A DNA stretch of 64,000 nucleotides from Solimonas fluminis. Lineage in GTDB: Bacteria; Pseudomonadota; Gammaproteobacteria; Nevskiales; Nevskiaceae. Made by a program: the position numbers and the translations under genes. The DNA lies in contig NZ_PSNW01000004.1 in the NCBI RefSeq assembly GCF_002930645.1, forward strand, positions 62,370 to 126,369, given 5' to 3'. Below the pieces are notes generated by a model. That model made no database searches, was not told the origin of the DNA, and worked only from the letters and a program-made list of their open reading frames with translations. Below are positions 33,657 through 42,512 of the stretch, in pieces. Position 1 is the first letter of the stretch, and each line of letters opens with the position of its first letter.

Positions 33657-34468
33657 GCGGCGGCAGCCGTCCGCACGGCGGGCGGATTGCCCTTGAGCTG
33701 CAGGGCGCGCAGGTTGTGCGGGTCCATGCGGCGGATCACGGCAAGCTGCCCGGCGGTAGGCATCGGCGTCTCGCCCATGCCCGGTGCCTGCAGCAGCGGG
33801 AAGCCGGTGGCGGCCTGCACCTGCTCGAAGCTGACGCCCGGGTGCAGCGACTTCACGCGCGGCGCATGATCCGGGCCGCCGAAGTCCATCACGCAGAGGT
33901 CGGTGACGACCAGCCGGATGTCGACGAAGTCCTGCTTCATGCCCGGAGCCCAGCGCTCGGGCTTGTAGCCCACGCCGGACACCATGTCGACCTCGCCGGA
34001 CACGAACACGCGCGGGCCATGGTTGGGCACGATCATCGAATTGATGTGGTTGATGCTGTTGCCCGGCAGGCCGCGCACGCCAAGGATCGCCGACTTGGGC
34101 TTGTCGTAGGGGCCGACGGAGGACAGGTTGGTCTGGCCCCAGCGGTCGATCTGCGTCGGGCCGATCATGGCGTGGCGCTTGCCGCCCCAGACGCATTCGA
34201 AGACGCGCTCGAAGGACAGGTAGCCTTCGTACTTGGGCTGGTAGTCGCCGCGGGCCCCCAGGGGCACCGGCTCGGACACCAGGAAGGCCTCGCTGTCGGT
34301 CATCAGCAGCTCGGGCGAATGCGTCAGCTTGGCCAGGCTCGCGCCGATGCGCGGGATCACGCCGATGCCGGAGGCCAGGATCTCGCCGTTGTCGCGCCAG
34401 GCCTCGGAGGCCGCCACGATCATCAGTTCCGCCAGGCTTACCACTTCGTTTTCGGTCATTTGCGTCAT
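33653..34468 (-). CDS. ipdB: IpdB, beta subunit of ring C hydrolase (CoA-transferase fold)
   Basis: Protein of 271 residues of the class I CoA-transferase beta fold, with LASGIGVIPRIGASLAKLTH and RWGQTNLSSVG...GVRGLPGNSINHINSM as in IpdB. Together with IpdA it hydrolyses the second carbocycle (ring C of COCHEA-CoA) although the fold is that of a transferase. The start is ATG 34468, 5 nt after the ipdA stop; a second in-frame ATG at 34459 is possible. It overlaps the DUF35 gene. Confidence 0.87.
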   Translation of the reverse strand: MTQMTENEVVSLAELMIVAASEAWRDNGEILASGIGVIPRIGASLAKLTHSPELLMTDSEAFLVSEPVPLGARGDYQPKYEGYLSFERVFECVWGGKRHAMIGPTQIDRWGQTNLSSVGPYDKPKSAILGVRGLPGNSINHINSMIVPNHGPRVFVSGEVDMVSGVGYKPERWAPGMKQDFVDIRLVVTDLCVMDFGGPDHAPRVKSLHPGVSFEQVQAATGFPLLQAPGMGETPMPTAGQLAVIRRMDPHNLRALQLKGNPPAVRTAAAA

Positions 34469-34473
34469 GATCT

Positions 34474-35355
34474 TCAGAACACCGGCTGCTTGAGCTTGGC
34501 GGCGCGCTCGGGGCCGCCGATCTTCGCCAGGTATTCGCTCTCGCCCGGGGCGACGAATTCCGCCACGTACTTCTCCCAGCCGCCTTCCTCGGTGGCCGAG
34601 GCGTTGTAGCGCTTGAGATGGTCCATGTCCCAGCCGTAGTCGGGGCCGAGGTAGGTCGGGTGCGCGCCCAGCGGCGCATGCACCACGCCCTTGACCAGGT
34701 AGCGCTCGAAGGGATTCTGCTTCGCCGTGTCGGCGTCCAGCTCGAAACGCTCGCGCAGCACTTCGGTGCTGACGTAGGTGGCGTCCGCGGCACGGGCGTA
34801 GAGATGATCGAAGAAGGTGTCGGCACCACGCAGCAGCGTGTTGCCGAGACGGTCCGCTTCGTTGACGTGGATCAGCGCGGCGTCCAGCTTCAGCGCCGGC
34901 ATCGCGAGGTAGACCTCGCCGTCACCGTAGGGCGACTGGATGGTCTTCAGCGAGGGGTTCCTCGCCAGCACGTCGGTGGCCAGGCCGCAGCGCGTCGGCA
35001 GGAAGGACATGCGCATGCCGGCAGCGCGCAGGCCCCACTCGAACATGCCTTCGTCCAGCTCCATCACGTCCATGGCGGCGGACTCGCGCGCCTTGCGGAA
35101 CCAGGGTTCCAGCGGGATCGCATCCATGGTGACGAAAGCGTAGATCAGCTTCTTCACCTTGCCGGCCGCGCAGAGCATGCCGACGTCGGGACCGCCGTAG
35201 GACACCACGGTGAGATTCTTCAGCGGCGAGCGCAGGATCTCGCGCACCAGGGCCATGGGCTTGCGCCGCGGGCCCCAGCCGCCGATGCCAAGGGTCATGC
35301 CATCGCGCAGCTGCGAGACGGCCTGGGCGGCGGAAAGCTCTTTGTTCAGTGCCAT
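34474..35355 (-). CDS. ipdA: IpdA, alpha subunit of ring C hydrolase (CoA-transferase fold)
   Basis: Protein of 293 residues: GMTLGIGGWGPRRKPMALVREI, VVSYGGPDVGMLCAAGKVKK and MELDEGMFEWGL (residues 98-109). Glu102 in the DEGM motif appears to correspond to the glutamate reported as essential in IpdA; this equivalence is from memory. The start codon overlaps the tesB stop by one base (TAATG), tying both to one transcript. Its identity is supported by the full ipdA-ipdB-ipdC-echA20-fadA6 neighbourhood. Confidence 0.88.
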   Translation of the reverse strand: MALNKELSAAQAVSQLRDGMTLGIGGWGPRRKPMALVREILRSPLKNLTVVSYGGPDVGMLCAAGKVKKLIYAFVTMDAIPLEPWFRKARESAAMDVMELDEGMFEWGLRAAGMRMSFLPTRCGLATDVLARNPSLKTIQSPYGDGEVYLAMPALKLDAALIHVNEADRLGNTLLRGADTFFDHLYARAADATYVSTEVLRERFELDADTAKQNPFERYLVKGVVHAPLGAHPTYLGPDYGWDMDHLKRYNASATEEGGWEKYVAEFVAPGESEYLAKIGGPERAAKLKQPVF

Positions 35356-36248
35356 TAGCGGAATCCCACCGAGAAGTCGTGGCCCCAGATCGAGACCTGC
35401 TGGGTCTGGGTGGTCTGCCATTTTCCGGGTTCGACGCTGATGCCGCCCCACCCGTACTCCAGCGCGAAGTTGCCCGGGGTCATCACGTAGAACGAGGTCA
35501 TGCGATCGTTCTCGTGCTCGCCCAGGGTCGCCATCATCTTGACGCCCTGCTTCTGAACGCGGTCGTAGGCCTTACCGACATCGGTGATGGTGTCGACCTC
35601 GACCATGGCGTGCACGCAGCCGGAGGGGCTGGGCATCTCGGCCAGCGCGAGGCTGTGGTGGCGGCCGCTGGCGGCGTGCAGGAAGTAGATGCGGATCACC
35701 GGCGCGTCCGGGCCCGGCTGGAAGTTGAAGATGTCGGTGATGCCGAAACCGAACACCTCCTGCCAGAACTTGAGGGTGGCATCGAAGCTGCCCGCGGCCG
35801 GCAGCACGGTGTGGCCCATGCCCTGACGGCCGGTCTTGAAGCCCTGCACGCCGATCGGGGACTGGAACGGGGCTGTGGGGCCGGTATAGCCGTAGGAGAT
35901 CTCGTGCCGGTTGCCGGCGGGGTCGGTGAACACCGACAGCGCCTTGACCTGGCGGGCCGCGACCAGCTGGGCGTCGCCCGTCTCCACCGCCGTGCCGGCC
36001 TTGGCCAGGGCCGCGAGCGCGTCCCGGTAGGCGGCTTCGTCGCGCACCTCCCAGCCGGAGGCCAGGTAGCGGTCCTCGGCCCCGGGCACGACCGCGACGC
36101 GGTAGGACCGTTCGTCCATCTTGAGGAACAATCCGCCCTCCGCCGTGGCCGAAGTGGACATGCCGAGCACCTGCTCGCCGTAGGTCTGCCACTTGGCGAT
36201 GTCCGTGCTTTGCGCAACGATGTAAGCCAGTGATTCGATTCTGATCAT
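35355..36248 (-). CDS. tesB: Extradiol dioxygenase TesB/HsaC (A-ring meta-cleavage)
   Basis: Type I extradiol dioxygenase of 297 residues with two VOC halves. The iron ligands are His146 (GMGHTVL), His198 (RHHSLAL) and Glu264 (LEYGW), and Tyr254 lies in the SFYVMTPG active-site segment. Length and motifs match BphC/HsaC enzymes. Since it heads the ipd operon, its substrate is most likely 3,4-dihydroxy-9,10-secoandrostatriene-9,17-dione. The candidate operator 36308-36329 and a second dyad at 36265-36287 lie just upstream. ATG 36248 is the only well-placed start. Confidence 0.88.
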   Translation of the reverse strand: MIRIESLAYIVAQSTDIAKWQTYGEQVLGMSTSATAEGGLFLKMDERSYRVAVVPGAEDRYLASGWEVRDEAAYRDALAALAKAGTAVETGDAQLVAARQVKALSVFTDPAGNRHEISYGYTGPTAPFQSPIGVQGFKTGRQGMGHTVLPAAGSFDATLKFWQEVFGFGITDIFNFQPGPDAPVIRIYFLHAASGRHHSLALAEMPSPSGCVHAMVEVDTITDVGKAYDRVQKQGVKMMATLGEHENDRMTSFYVMTPGNFALEYGWGGISVEPGKWQTTQTQQVSIWGHDFSVGFR

Positions 36249-36264
36249 TGGGACCGATTGCCGG

Positions 36265-36287
36265 AATATGGGGAGTGGCGCCATATT
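36265..36287. promoter_or_regulatory. Dyad immediately upstream of tesB
   Basis: AATATGG (36265-36271) and CCATATT (36281-36287), 9-nt spacer, 16 nt before the tesB ATG. GGGACC/GGTCCC arms flank it asymmetrically. Possible operator or leader hairpin. Confidence 0.4.
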
Positions 36288-36307
36288 GGTCCCGAGGGCG
36301 TTTTTGA

Positions 36308-36329
36308 TCTTCATCCGTTGGGATGAGAC
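36308..36329. promoter_or_regulatory. Candidate steroid-regulon operator upstream of tesB-ipd operon
   Basis: Core TCATCC-GTTG-GGATGA is a perfect 6-4-6 inverted repeat, the best-conserved of four related sites. It lies 59 nt from the tesB start and 95 nt from the divergent GGDEF/EAL gene. Confidence 0.65.
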
Positions 36330-36424
36330 TGTACGGAGAGGAATCGGGAGGGGCCGGGAGAGCCGCCGGAAGACCTTTGTGGTATTTGTTATGCCGCATT
36401 TCTGGAAGCCCAAGGAGGGGCGCC

Positions 36425-38788
36425 ATGGAGCCATCGGTTACCGCATCACAGGCGGTGCAGGACACCTCGGAGGGGGCCCGCTTCGCCCGCATGGTCCGCC
36501 TGGGGCTCAGGCTGGCGGCGGAGCCGGACCCGGACGTCCAGCTGCGCCATCTCTACGGCGAGGCGCGGGAGATCCTGCAGGCCGACCACGTGGAGATGCT
36601 GCTGCCCGATGAGGAGGGACGGCTGTCCCATGGGGGTGAACTGCTGCGCGACCGCCCCGCCCTGCCCTTGCGGCTCAGTTCGCCGGCCGCGCCGCTGGAC
36701 CCGGCACGGCTGCCGCGCGGCCTGCCGCCCCTGGGCAGCCTGCTGTCCATGCCGATGCAGAACGACGGCCACCGCCATGGCTGGCTGGTCGTGGGCAGGG
36801 CCCCGGGCAAACCACCCTTCGCCCCCGGCGACGAGCAGATCGCGGCCATGCTGGCGGCCGGGCTGGCGATCTTCCGCGAGAACATCCGCCTGTACCGGCA
36901 GGCACAGCACCAGGCCCGCGAACTGCGGCGCGAGATCGCCCAGCGCGAGCGCAGCGAGAACGCCCTGCGGCGCCTGACCCGCATCCACCGCATGCGCAGC
37001 CGCATCGCCGCGGAGATCGTGCGCTGCCGCAACCAGCAACAGCTGTTCAAGGAGGTCTGCCGCACCGCCGTGGACCAGGGCGGCTTCCGCATGGCCTGGA
37101 TCGGCGTGCAGCAGGGAGAGCTGGTGGAGCCGGTGGCCTGCCATGGCGAGGACCATGGCTACATGAACCTGCTGCGCGACTACCAGCGCGCCGGCCACCG
37201 CGACGGCCCGGCCATCACGGCCCTGAGGGAGCGCCGGGAGATAGTCTGCAACGACATCGCCCGCGCCCCCCTGATGGCCGCCTGGCGCGCGCCGGCGCTG
37301 GAGCGCGGCTACCGCTCGGTGGCGATCCTGCCGGTCTTCGCCCGCTCCCGCCTGGCCGGCTGCCTGGCGCTGTATGCCGGCGAAACCGACTTCTTCAGCG
37401 AAGAGGAGCAGCAGTTGCTGATCGAGTTGGCGGGCGACATCTCCCATGCCCTGGAGTTCATCGCCAACGAGGAGCGGCTGGACTTCCTGTCCTACTACGA
37501 TCCCCTGACCGGCCTGGCCAACCGACGCCTGTTCCACGAACGCCTCAACCAGCACCTGCTGGCTGCCCGCCAGACCACCGCCCGCGTGGCGGTGATCCTG
37601 GTCGACCTGGTGCAGTTCAAGGCAGTGAACGACGCCGTGGGCATGGCGGCGGGCGACGAGGTGCTGAAGAGCGTGGCCGAGCGCCTGACCCGCCTGGCCG
37701 GCAACCCGGCCTACCTGGCCCGCACCGGCGGCGACCGCTTTGCCGCGCTGATCCCGGACCTGAAGGATTCCGCCAGCCTGTCGCTGATGCTGCGCGACCG
37801 CGTGTGGACCCGGCTGAGCCACCCGATCGAGGTCGCCGGACGCTCGCTGAGCCTGTCGGGCAAGGTGGGGCTGGCGCTGTTCCCGGAGGACGGCGACGAC
37901 GGCGAAACCCTGTTCCGCAACGCCGAGGCCGCGCTCAAGCGTGCCAAGCAGACCGGCGAGCGCTACCTGTTCTATACCGCGCAGATGGGCTCGGCGATGA
38001 AGCAGCGCCTGGAACTGGACACGCGGCTGCGCCATGCGATGCAGGATGACCAGTTCGTTCTGTACTACCAGCCCAAGGTGGACCTGCGCGACGGCACGGT
38101 CTGCGGCGCCGAGGCGCTGATCCGCTGGGAGAGCCCGGAGCTGGGCCTGGTGCCTCCCGGACAGTTCATCCCGCTGCTGGAGGAGAACGGCATGATCGTG
38201 GAGGTCGGCCGCTGGGCCCTGGAGCAGGCGGCGGCCGACCGGTCCAGCTGGATGCGCGCCGGCATCGCCGTCCCCCGCATCGCCGTCAACGTGTCGGCCG
38301 TGCAGCTGCGCGACGCCGCCTTCATCGACCATGTCGGCAGCGTCCTGGAACGCTACCCGCAGAGCGCCGGGGGCATCGAGCTGGAGCTGACCGAGTCCAG
38401 CATGCTGGCCAACCCGGACGCCACCCTGCCGCTGCTGCAGCGCCTGCGCGACATGGGCGTGAACCTGGCGCTGGACGACTTCGGCACCGGCTATTCCTCG
38501 TTGTCCTACCTGTCCCGGCTGCCGCTGGCCACGGTGAAGATCGACCGCTCCTTCGTGCTGCGCATGGGCGACAGCGCCAACACCATCAGCATCGTCTCGT
38601 CGGTGATCTCGCTGGCCCACTCGATGGGGCTGAGGGTGGTGGCGGAAGGCGTGGACTCCACCGAGCAGCTCAAGTTCCTGCGCCTGCTGCACTGCGATGA
38701 GATCCAGGGCCACCTGTTCAGCCCGGCGCTGCCGCCGGAGGAGTTCGTCGCCCTGCTGCGACGCGGCCGGACACTGCCGCCGGAGTAG
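36425..38788 (+). CDS. GAF-GGDEF-EAL signalling protein, probable c-di-GMP phosphodiesterase
   Basis: Protein of 787 residues, no membrane segment. The N-terminal 340 residues contain two GAF-like regions joined by a coiled coil (HQARELRREIAQRERSENALRRL is the linker). A GGDEF domain (about 360-515) has a degenerate active-site loop TGGDRF. The EAL domain (about 535-780) keeps EALIRW, NVS, ELTESSM, DDFGTGYSSLSYL, KIDRSF and AEGVDS. The cyclase half is therefore probably inactive and regulatory, the EAL half active. ATG 36425 has AAGGAGG 6 nt upstream. It is transcribed divergently from tesB. Confidence 0.9.
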   Translation: MEPSVTASQAVQDTSEGARFARMVRLGLRLAAEPDPDVQLRHLYGEAREILQADHVEMLLPDEEGRLSHGGELLRDRPALPLRLSSPAAPLDPARLPRGLPPLGSLLSMPMQNDGHRHGWLVVGRAPGKPPFAPGDEQIAAMLAAGLAIFRENIRLYRQAQHQARELRREIAQRERSENALRRLTRIHRMRSRIAAEIVRCRNQQQLFKEVCRTAVDQGGFRMAWIGVQQGELVEPVACHGEDHGYMNLLRDYQRAGHRDGPAITALRERREIVCNDIARAPLMAAWRAPALERGYRSVAILPVFARSRLAGCLALYAGETDFFSEEEQQLLIELAGDISHALEFIANEERLDFLSYYDPLTGLANRRLFHERLNQHLLAARQTTARVAVILVDLVQFKAVNDAVGMAAGDEVLKSVAERLTRLAGNPAYLARTGGDRFAALIPDLKDSASLSLMLRDRVWTRLSHPIEVAGRSLSLSGKVGLALFPEDGDDGETLFRNAEAALKRAKQTGERYLFYTAQMGSAMKQRLELDTRLRHAMQDDQFVLYYQPKVDLRDGTVCGAEALIRWESPELGLVPPGQFIPLLEENGMIVEVGRWALEQAAADRSSWMRAGIAVPRIAVNVSAVQLRDAAFIDHVGSVLERYPQSAGGIELELTESSMLANPDATLPLLQRLRDMGVNLALDDFGTGYSSLSYLSRLPLATVKIDRSFVLRMGDSANTISIVSSVISLAHSMGLRVVAEGVDSTEQLKFLRLLHCDEIQGHLFSPALPPEEFVALLRRGRTLPPE

Positions 38789-38822
38789 GCCGGGACGAGG
38801 TCTCCGCAGCGGCCCGCGGCAA

Positions 38823-38844
38823 CTCTCGTCTACATGGACGAAGA
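38823..38844. promoter_or_regulatory. Candidate steroid-regulon operator upstream of KstD-like gene
   Basis: On the minus strand the core reads TCGTCC-ATGT-AGACGA; related to sites at 20501, 22966 and 36308. It lies 57 nt upstream of the start at 38902. Confidence 0.6.
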
Positions 38845-38901
38845 TTCCCGAGCCCAGCGGGAAATAATGCTGGCCTGACCTTTTCCAGGCCGGTTCTCCC
38901 C

Positions 38902-40599
38902 ATGACACAGCCCACCCCTTCCGCTTCCGGAACCGCCGACGGCACCCTGCCGGTCGATGCGCCGCTGGTGGTCGATTCCGCCGAGGCCGTGGCCTGGAAC
39001 GAGACGGTGGACCTGCTGGTGGTGGGCTTCGGCGCCGCCGGCGCCTCGGCCGCCATCCATGCCCGCCAGGCCGGCGCCAACGTCGGCATCGTCGAGCGCT
39101 TCGAGGGCGGCGGCGCCACCATCAAGAGCGGCGGCATCGTCTACCTGGGCGGCGGCACGCGCCAGCAGAAGGCGGCCGGCTACGACGACACGGTGGAGGC
39201 CATGTACCGCTACCTGCAGATGGAAACCGGCGACGCCGTCGGCAAGGCCACGCTGCACCAGTTCTGCGAGGATAGCCTCGGCCTGCATGCCTGGCTCGAA
39301 TCCCTGGGCGCGAAGTTCGACTCCAGCGCCCCGCCGCCCAAGACCTCCTATCCCAGGGACGGCATCTACCTGTACTACTCCGGCAACGAGGGAGTGCCCG
39401 CCTTCGCCGCCCAGGCCCTGCCGGCGCCGCGCGGCCACCGCATGCACGGGTCCGGCGTGGCCACCGGCAAGCACCTGTTCACCATGCTGCGCCGCCGCGT
39501 CGAGGAACTGAAGATCCCGGTGCTGACGCAGAGCGCGGTGCGCCGCCTGGTCCAGGACCGCAGCGGCAGCGTGATCGGCGCCGAAGTGTTCCGCCTCGAC
39601 CCCGGGTCTCCCGCCGGCCAGCGCCACCTGAAGCTGATGCGCAAGGCCGAGAAGGTGCACGACTTCGCCCCCGCCTGGGCCGACCGCCTGCGCGCCCAGG
39701 CCCTGGCGATCGAACTGGCGGACGCGCGGCCGCTGCGGATCCGCGCTACCGGCGGCGTGCTGCTGTCGGCCGGCGGCTTCATCTTCAACCGCGAGATGGT
39801 GCAGAAGCACGCCCCGAAGTACCTGCGGAACATGCGCCTCGGTGCCACCGGCTGCGACGGCAGCGGCATCCGCCTGGGCCTGTCGGCCGGCGGCAGCGCC
39901 GCGCGCCTGGAGAAGGGCTCGGCCTGGCGCTTCATCAACCCGCCCACCGCCCTGCCCCGCGGCATCGTCGTGGGCGCCAACGGCGAGCGCTTCTGCAACG
40001 AGCAGGTCTACGGCGCGCGGCTGGGCGTGGAGATGTGCGAACAGGGCGACGGCAGCGCCTGGCTGATCCTCGACGCCAAGCTGCGCCGCGCGGCGCTGAA
40101 GGAGGCCGCCTTCGGCAAGCTGTGGATGTTCCAGTCCGGCCCGGCGCTGATCCTGATGCTGAGCTCGCCCAAGGCGAAGACCCTGGCAGAGCTGGCCGGC
40201 AAGATCGGCGTGCCCGCCGCCGCGCTGGAGCGCAGCGTGCAGGCCAACAATGCCAGCGCCGCCGGCAACCAGCCCGACGCCTTCGGCAAGTCGCCGGACA
40301 TGCGTGCCGCCCTCGACCAGGGCCCCTACTATGCCCTGGACATCTCGGCCGGCAACAAGATCTTCCCCTGTCCGTCGATCACGCTCGGCGGCCTGCGCGT
40401 GGAGGAAGGCAGCAACCGCGTGCTGGACGCCGGCGGCCAGCCGATCAAGGGACTCTATGCCGCCGGCCGCACGGCGGTGGGCGTGGCCTCCAATTTCTAC
40501 GTCAGCGGCCTGTCGATCGCCGACTGCCTGTGGTCCGGCCGCCGCGCCGCGCTGCACGCCATACAAAAGACCAGCGACGCGGCGGCACGGGCCGCCTGA
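38902..40599 (+). CDS. FAD-dependent 3-ketosteroid dehydrogenase-like protein (KstD family)
   Basis: Cytoplasmic flavoprotein of 565 residues. FAD binding at VVGFGAAGASAAIHA (about 41-55), then EGGGATIKSGGIVYLGGG and the C-terminal GLYAAGRTAVGVASNFYVSGLSIADCLWSGRRA. SNFYVSGLS supplies the Tyr and Gly positions expected near the steroid C3 ketone in KstD enzymes. It heads an operon with a 3beta/17beta-HSD and KshB, so delta1- or delta4-desaturation of a 3-ketosteroid is likely. It lacks the Tat signal of the paralogue at 5288. A succinate-dehydrogenase-like reductase remains a formal alternative. Confidence 0.82.
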   Translation: MTQPTPSASGTADGTLPVDAPLVVDSAEAVAWNETVDLLVVGFGAAGASAAIHARQAGANVGIVERFEGGGATIKSGGIVYLGGGTRQQKAAGYDDTVEAMYRYLQMETGDAVGKATLHQFCEDSLGLHAWLESLGAKFDSSAPPPKTSYPRDGIYLYYSGNEGVPAFAAQALPAPRGHRMHGSGVATGKHLFTMLRRRVEELKIPVLTQSAVRRLVQDRSGSVIGAEVFRLDPGSPAGQRHLKLMRKAEKVHDFAPAWADRLRAQALAIELADARPLRIRATGGVLLSAGGFIFNREMVQKHAPKYLRNMRLGATGCDGSGIRLGLSAGGSAARLEKGSAWRFINPPTALPRGIVVGANGERFCNEQVYGARLGVEMCEQGDGSAWLILDAKLRRAALKEAAFGKLWMFQSGPALILMLSSPKAKTLAELAGKIGVPAAALERSVQANNASAAGNQPDAFGKSPDMRAALDQGPYYALDISAGNKIFPCPSITLGGLRVEEGSNRVLDAGGQPIKGLYAAGRTAVGVASNFYVSGLSIADCLWSGRRAALHAIQKTSDAAARAA

Positions 40600-40624
40600 A
40601 CCACTTTTACGGAGAGAGAAGAAC

Positions 40625-41401
40625 ATGGGACGCGTACAGGACAAGGTGGCGATCATCACCGGCGGCGCCAGCGGCGTGGGTGCGGAAGACGCACGGCTGC
40701 TGGCCCGTGAAGGCGCCAAGGTGGTCATCACCGATCTCAACCAGGAGCTGGGCGAGAAGGTGGCCGCCGAGATCAACGCCAAGCACGCGGACAGCGCCCT
40801 GTTCATCAAGCATGACATCGCCAGCGAGCCCGACTGGGAGAACGTCATCGCCCGGACCGAGGAGAAGTTCGGCGGCCTCGACGTGCTGGTCAACAACGCC
40901 GCCATCCTGGCCTACGGCACCATCGAGGACACCTCCCTGGAGCTGTGGCAGAAGATCCAGCGCATCAATTCCGACGGCTACTTCCTGGGCTGCAAGCATG
41001 GCCTGCTGGCGATGAAGAAACGCGGCGGCGGCTCGATCGTCAACATGTCGTCCATGGCCGGCATCGGCGGCATGTCCGCCTTCGCCGCCTACAGCGCCAG
41101 CAAGGGCGCGGTCGCCGCGCTGACGCGCTCAGTGGCGGCCCACTGCCGCATGAACCTCTACAAGATCCGCTGCAACTCGATCCACCCCGACGGCATCGTC
41201 ACGCCGATGGTGGCCAACCTGCCGCGCGATCCCAAGCAGCAGCCCAAGGTCCGCGAGAAGGACCCCAAGCAGCTGCAGGCCCGCTTCTGCATGCCGGCGG
41301 ACATCGCCAACCTGGTGCTGTTCCTGGCCTCGGACGAGTCTCGTTTCATCCAGGGCGCCGAGATGCGCATCGACAACGGCTACCTCATGTGGGCGGATTG
41401 A
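40625..41401 (+). CDS. 3beta/17beta-hydroxysteroid dehydrogenase (SDR)
   Basis: SDR of 258 residues. TGGASGVG, IKHDIASEPDW, INSDGYFLGCKHGLLAMK, YSASKGAVAALTRSVAAHCR and CNSIHPDGIVTPM follow the Comamonas testosteroni 3beta/17beta-HSD motif for motif, including the rare IHPDGI...TPM. That enzyme oxidises 3beta- and 17beta-hydroxysteroids with NAD+. GGAGAGAG precedes the ATG and the gene follows the KstD-like gene by 25 nt, fitting oxidation of the 3-OH before ring desaturation. Confidence 0.87.
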   Translation: MGRVQDKVAIITGGASGVGAEDARLLAREGAKVVITDLNQELGEKVAAEINAKHADSALFIKHDIASEPDWENVIARTEEKFGGLDVLVNNAAILAYGTIEDTSLELWQKIQRINSDGYFLGCKHGLLAMKKRGGGSIVNMSSMAGIGGMSAFAAYSASKGAVAALTRSVAAHCRMNLYKIRCNSIHPDGIVTPMVANLPRDPKQQPKVREKDPKQLQARFCMPADIANLVLFLASDESRFIQGAEMRIDNGYLMWAD

Positions 41402-41440
41402 AGTCCGTCCGCATCCGGGCATGTACATCCCTGCGCAAGA

Positions 41441-41460
41441 CCGTGCCATCCTTGGCACGG
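41441..41460. other. Hairpin in the leader of the KshB-like gene
   Basis: CCGTGCCA-TCCT-TGGCACGG, a perfect 8-bp stem 20 nt before the start at 41481, followed by AAATTCAAATG. It could be a weak terminator, mRNA-processing signal or operator. Confidence 0.45.
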
Positions 41461-41480
41461 AAATTCAAATGTAAGGTTCC

Positions 41481-42512
41481 ATGAGCAAGATCCAGTACCA
41501 CCCGCTGAAGGTTGCCCAGGTCATCGAAGAGACGGCCGACGCGCGCTCGCTGGTGTTCGACATCCCGGCCGAGCTGAAGGACGCCTTCAAGTACAAGCCG
41601 GGCCAGTTCCTGACGCTGCGCGTACCCTGTGGCGCCAAGCCGCTGCCGCGCTGCTACTCGCTGTCGAGCACGCCTACCGAGAACGGGCCGCTGCAGGTCA
41701 CCATCAAGCGCGTGGCCGGCGGCCGCGCCTCCAACTGGCTCTGCGGCTGCCTGCGTGCCGGCGACACGCTCGACGTGGCGGTGCCGGCCGGCATCTTCAC
41801 GCCCAAGTCCTACGACGGTGATTTCCTGATGTTCGGCGGCGGCAGCGGCGTGACGCCGGTGCTGTCGATCATCCGCAGCGTGCTCAACCAGGGCAAGGGC
41901 CGCATCCGGCTGTTCTACGCCAACCGCGACGAACGCTCGGTGATCTTCGCCGCGGAGTTGGCGAAGCTCTCGCGCGAGCATCCCAAGCGCCTGCAGGTGA
42001 TCCACTGGCTGGACTCGGTGCAGGGCATCCCCTCGCAGGTGCAGATCGAGGCGATGGCGCAGGGTTGGGAGAACGCGCAGTGCTTCATCTGCGGCCCCGG
42101 CATCTTCATGGACACCACCGCCGCGGCCCTGCACCAGCTGGGCTTCCCCTCCGCGCGGGTGCACATCGAGCGCTTCGTCTCGCTGCCCGAGGAATCCGAC
42201 GAGCTGCCGGTGCCGGTGGCCGTCGAGGGCGGCACGGTCTCGCAGGTGGAAGTGGAACTGGACGGCGAGGTCCACAAGTTCGAGGCCCAGCCGGGCCAGT
42301 TGCTGATCGACGCGATGGAGCAGGCCGGCATGCAGCCGCCCTATTCCTGCCGCGCCGGCGCCTGCGCCGCCTGCATGTGCCATCTCGACGACGGCGAGGT
42401 GGAGATGATCACCAACCAGGTGCTGGAGCAGAGCGACATCGCCCAGGGCTGGATCCTGTCCTGCCAGGCGGTGGCGAAGTCCCCCGTCGTCAAGCTCCGC
42501 TACCCGACATGA
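41481..42512 (+). CDS. kshB: Ferredoxin-NAD(P)H reductase with C-terminal 2Fe-2S domain (KshB-like)
   Basis: Protein of 343 residues. FAD motif RCYSLSS (57-63), NAD motif GGGSGVTPVLSI, and a plant-type ferredoxin domain with Cys290, Cys295, Cys298 and Cys328 (CRAGACAACMC...LSC). This domain order (FAD-NAD-2Fe2S) is that of KshB, the reductase of 3-ketosteroid 9alpha-hydroxylase, and of PaaE/HmpA-type reductases. The operon context favours KshB. No oxygenase component KshA is in the window. The stop overlaps the next start (ATGA). Confidence 0.82.
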   Translation: MSKIQYHPLKVAQVIEETADARSLVFDIPAELKDAFKYKPGQFLTLRVPCGAKPLPRCYSLSSTPTENGPLQVTIKRVAGGRASNWLCGCLRAGDTLDVAVPAGIFTPKSYDGDFLMFGGGSGVTPVLSIIRSVLNQGKGRIRLFYANRDERSVIFAAELAKLSREHPKRLQVIHWLDSVQGIPSQVQIEAMAQGWENAQCFICGPGIFMDTTAAALHQLGFPSARVHIERFVSLPEESDELPVPVAVEGGTVSQVEVELDGEVHKFEAQPGQLLIDAMEQAGMQPPYSCRAGACAACMCHLDDGEVEMITNQVLEQSDIAQGWILSCQAVAKSPVVKLRYPT

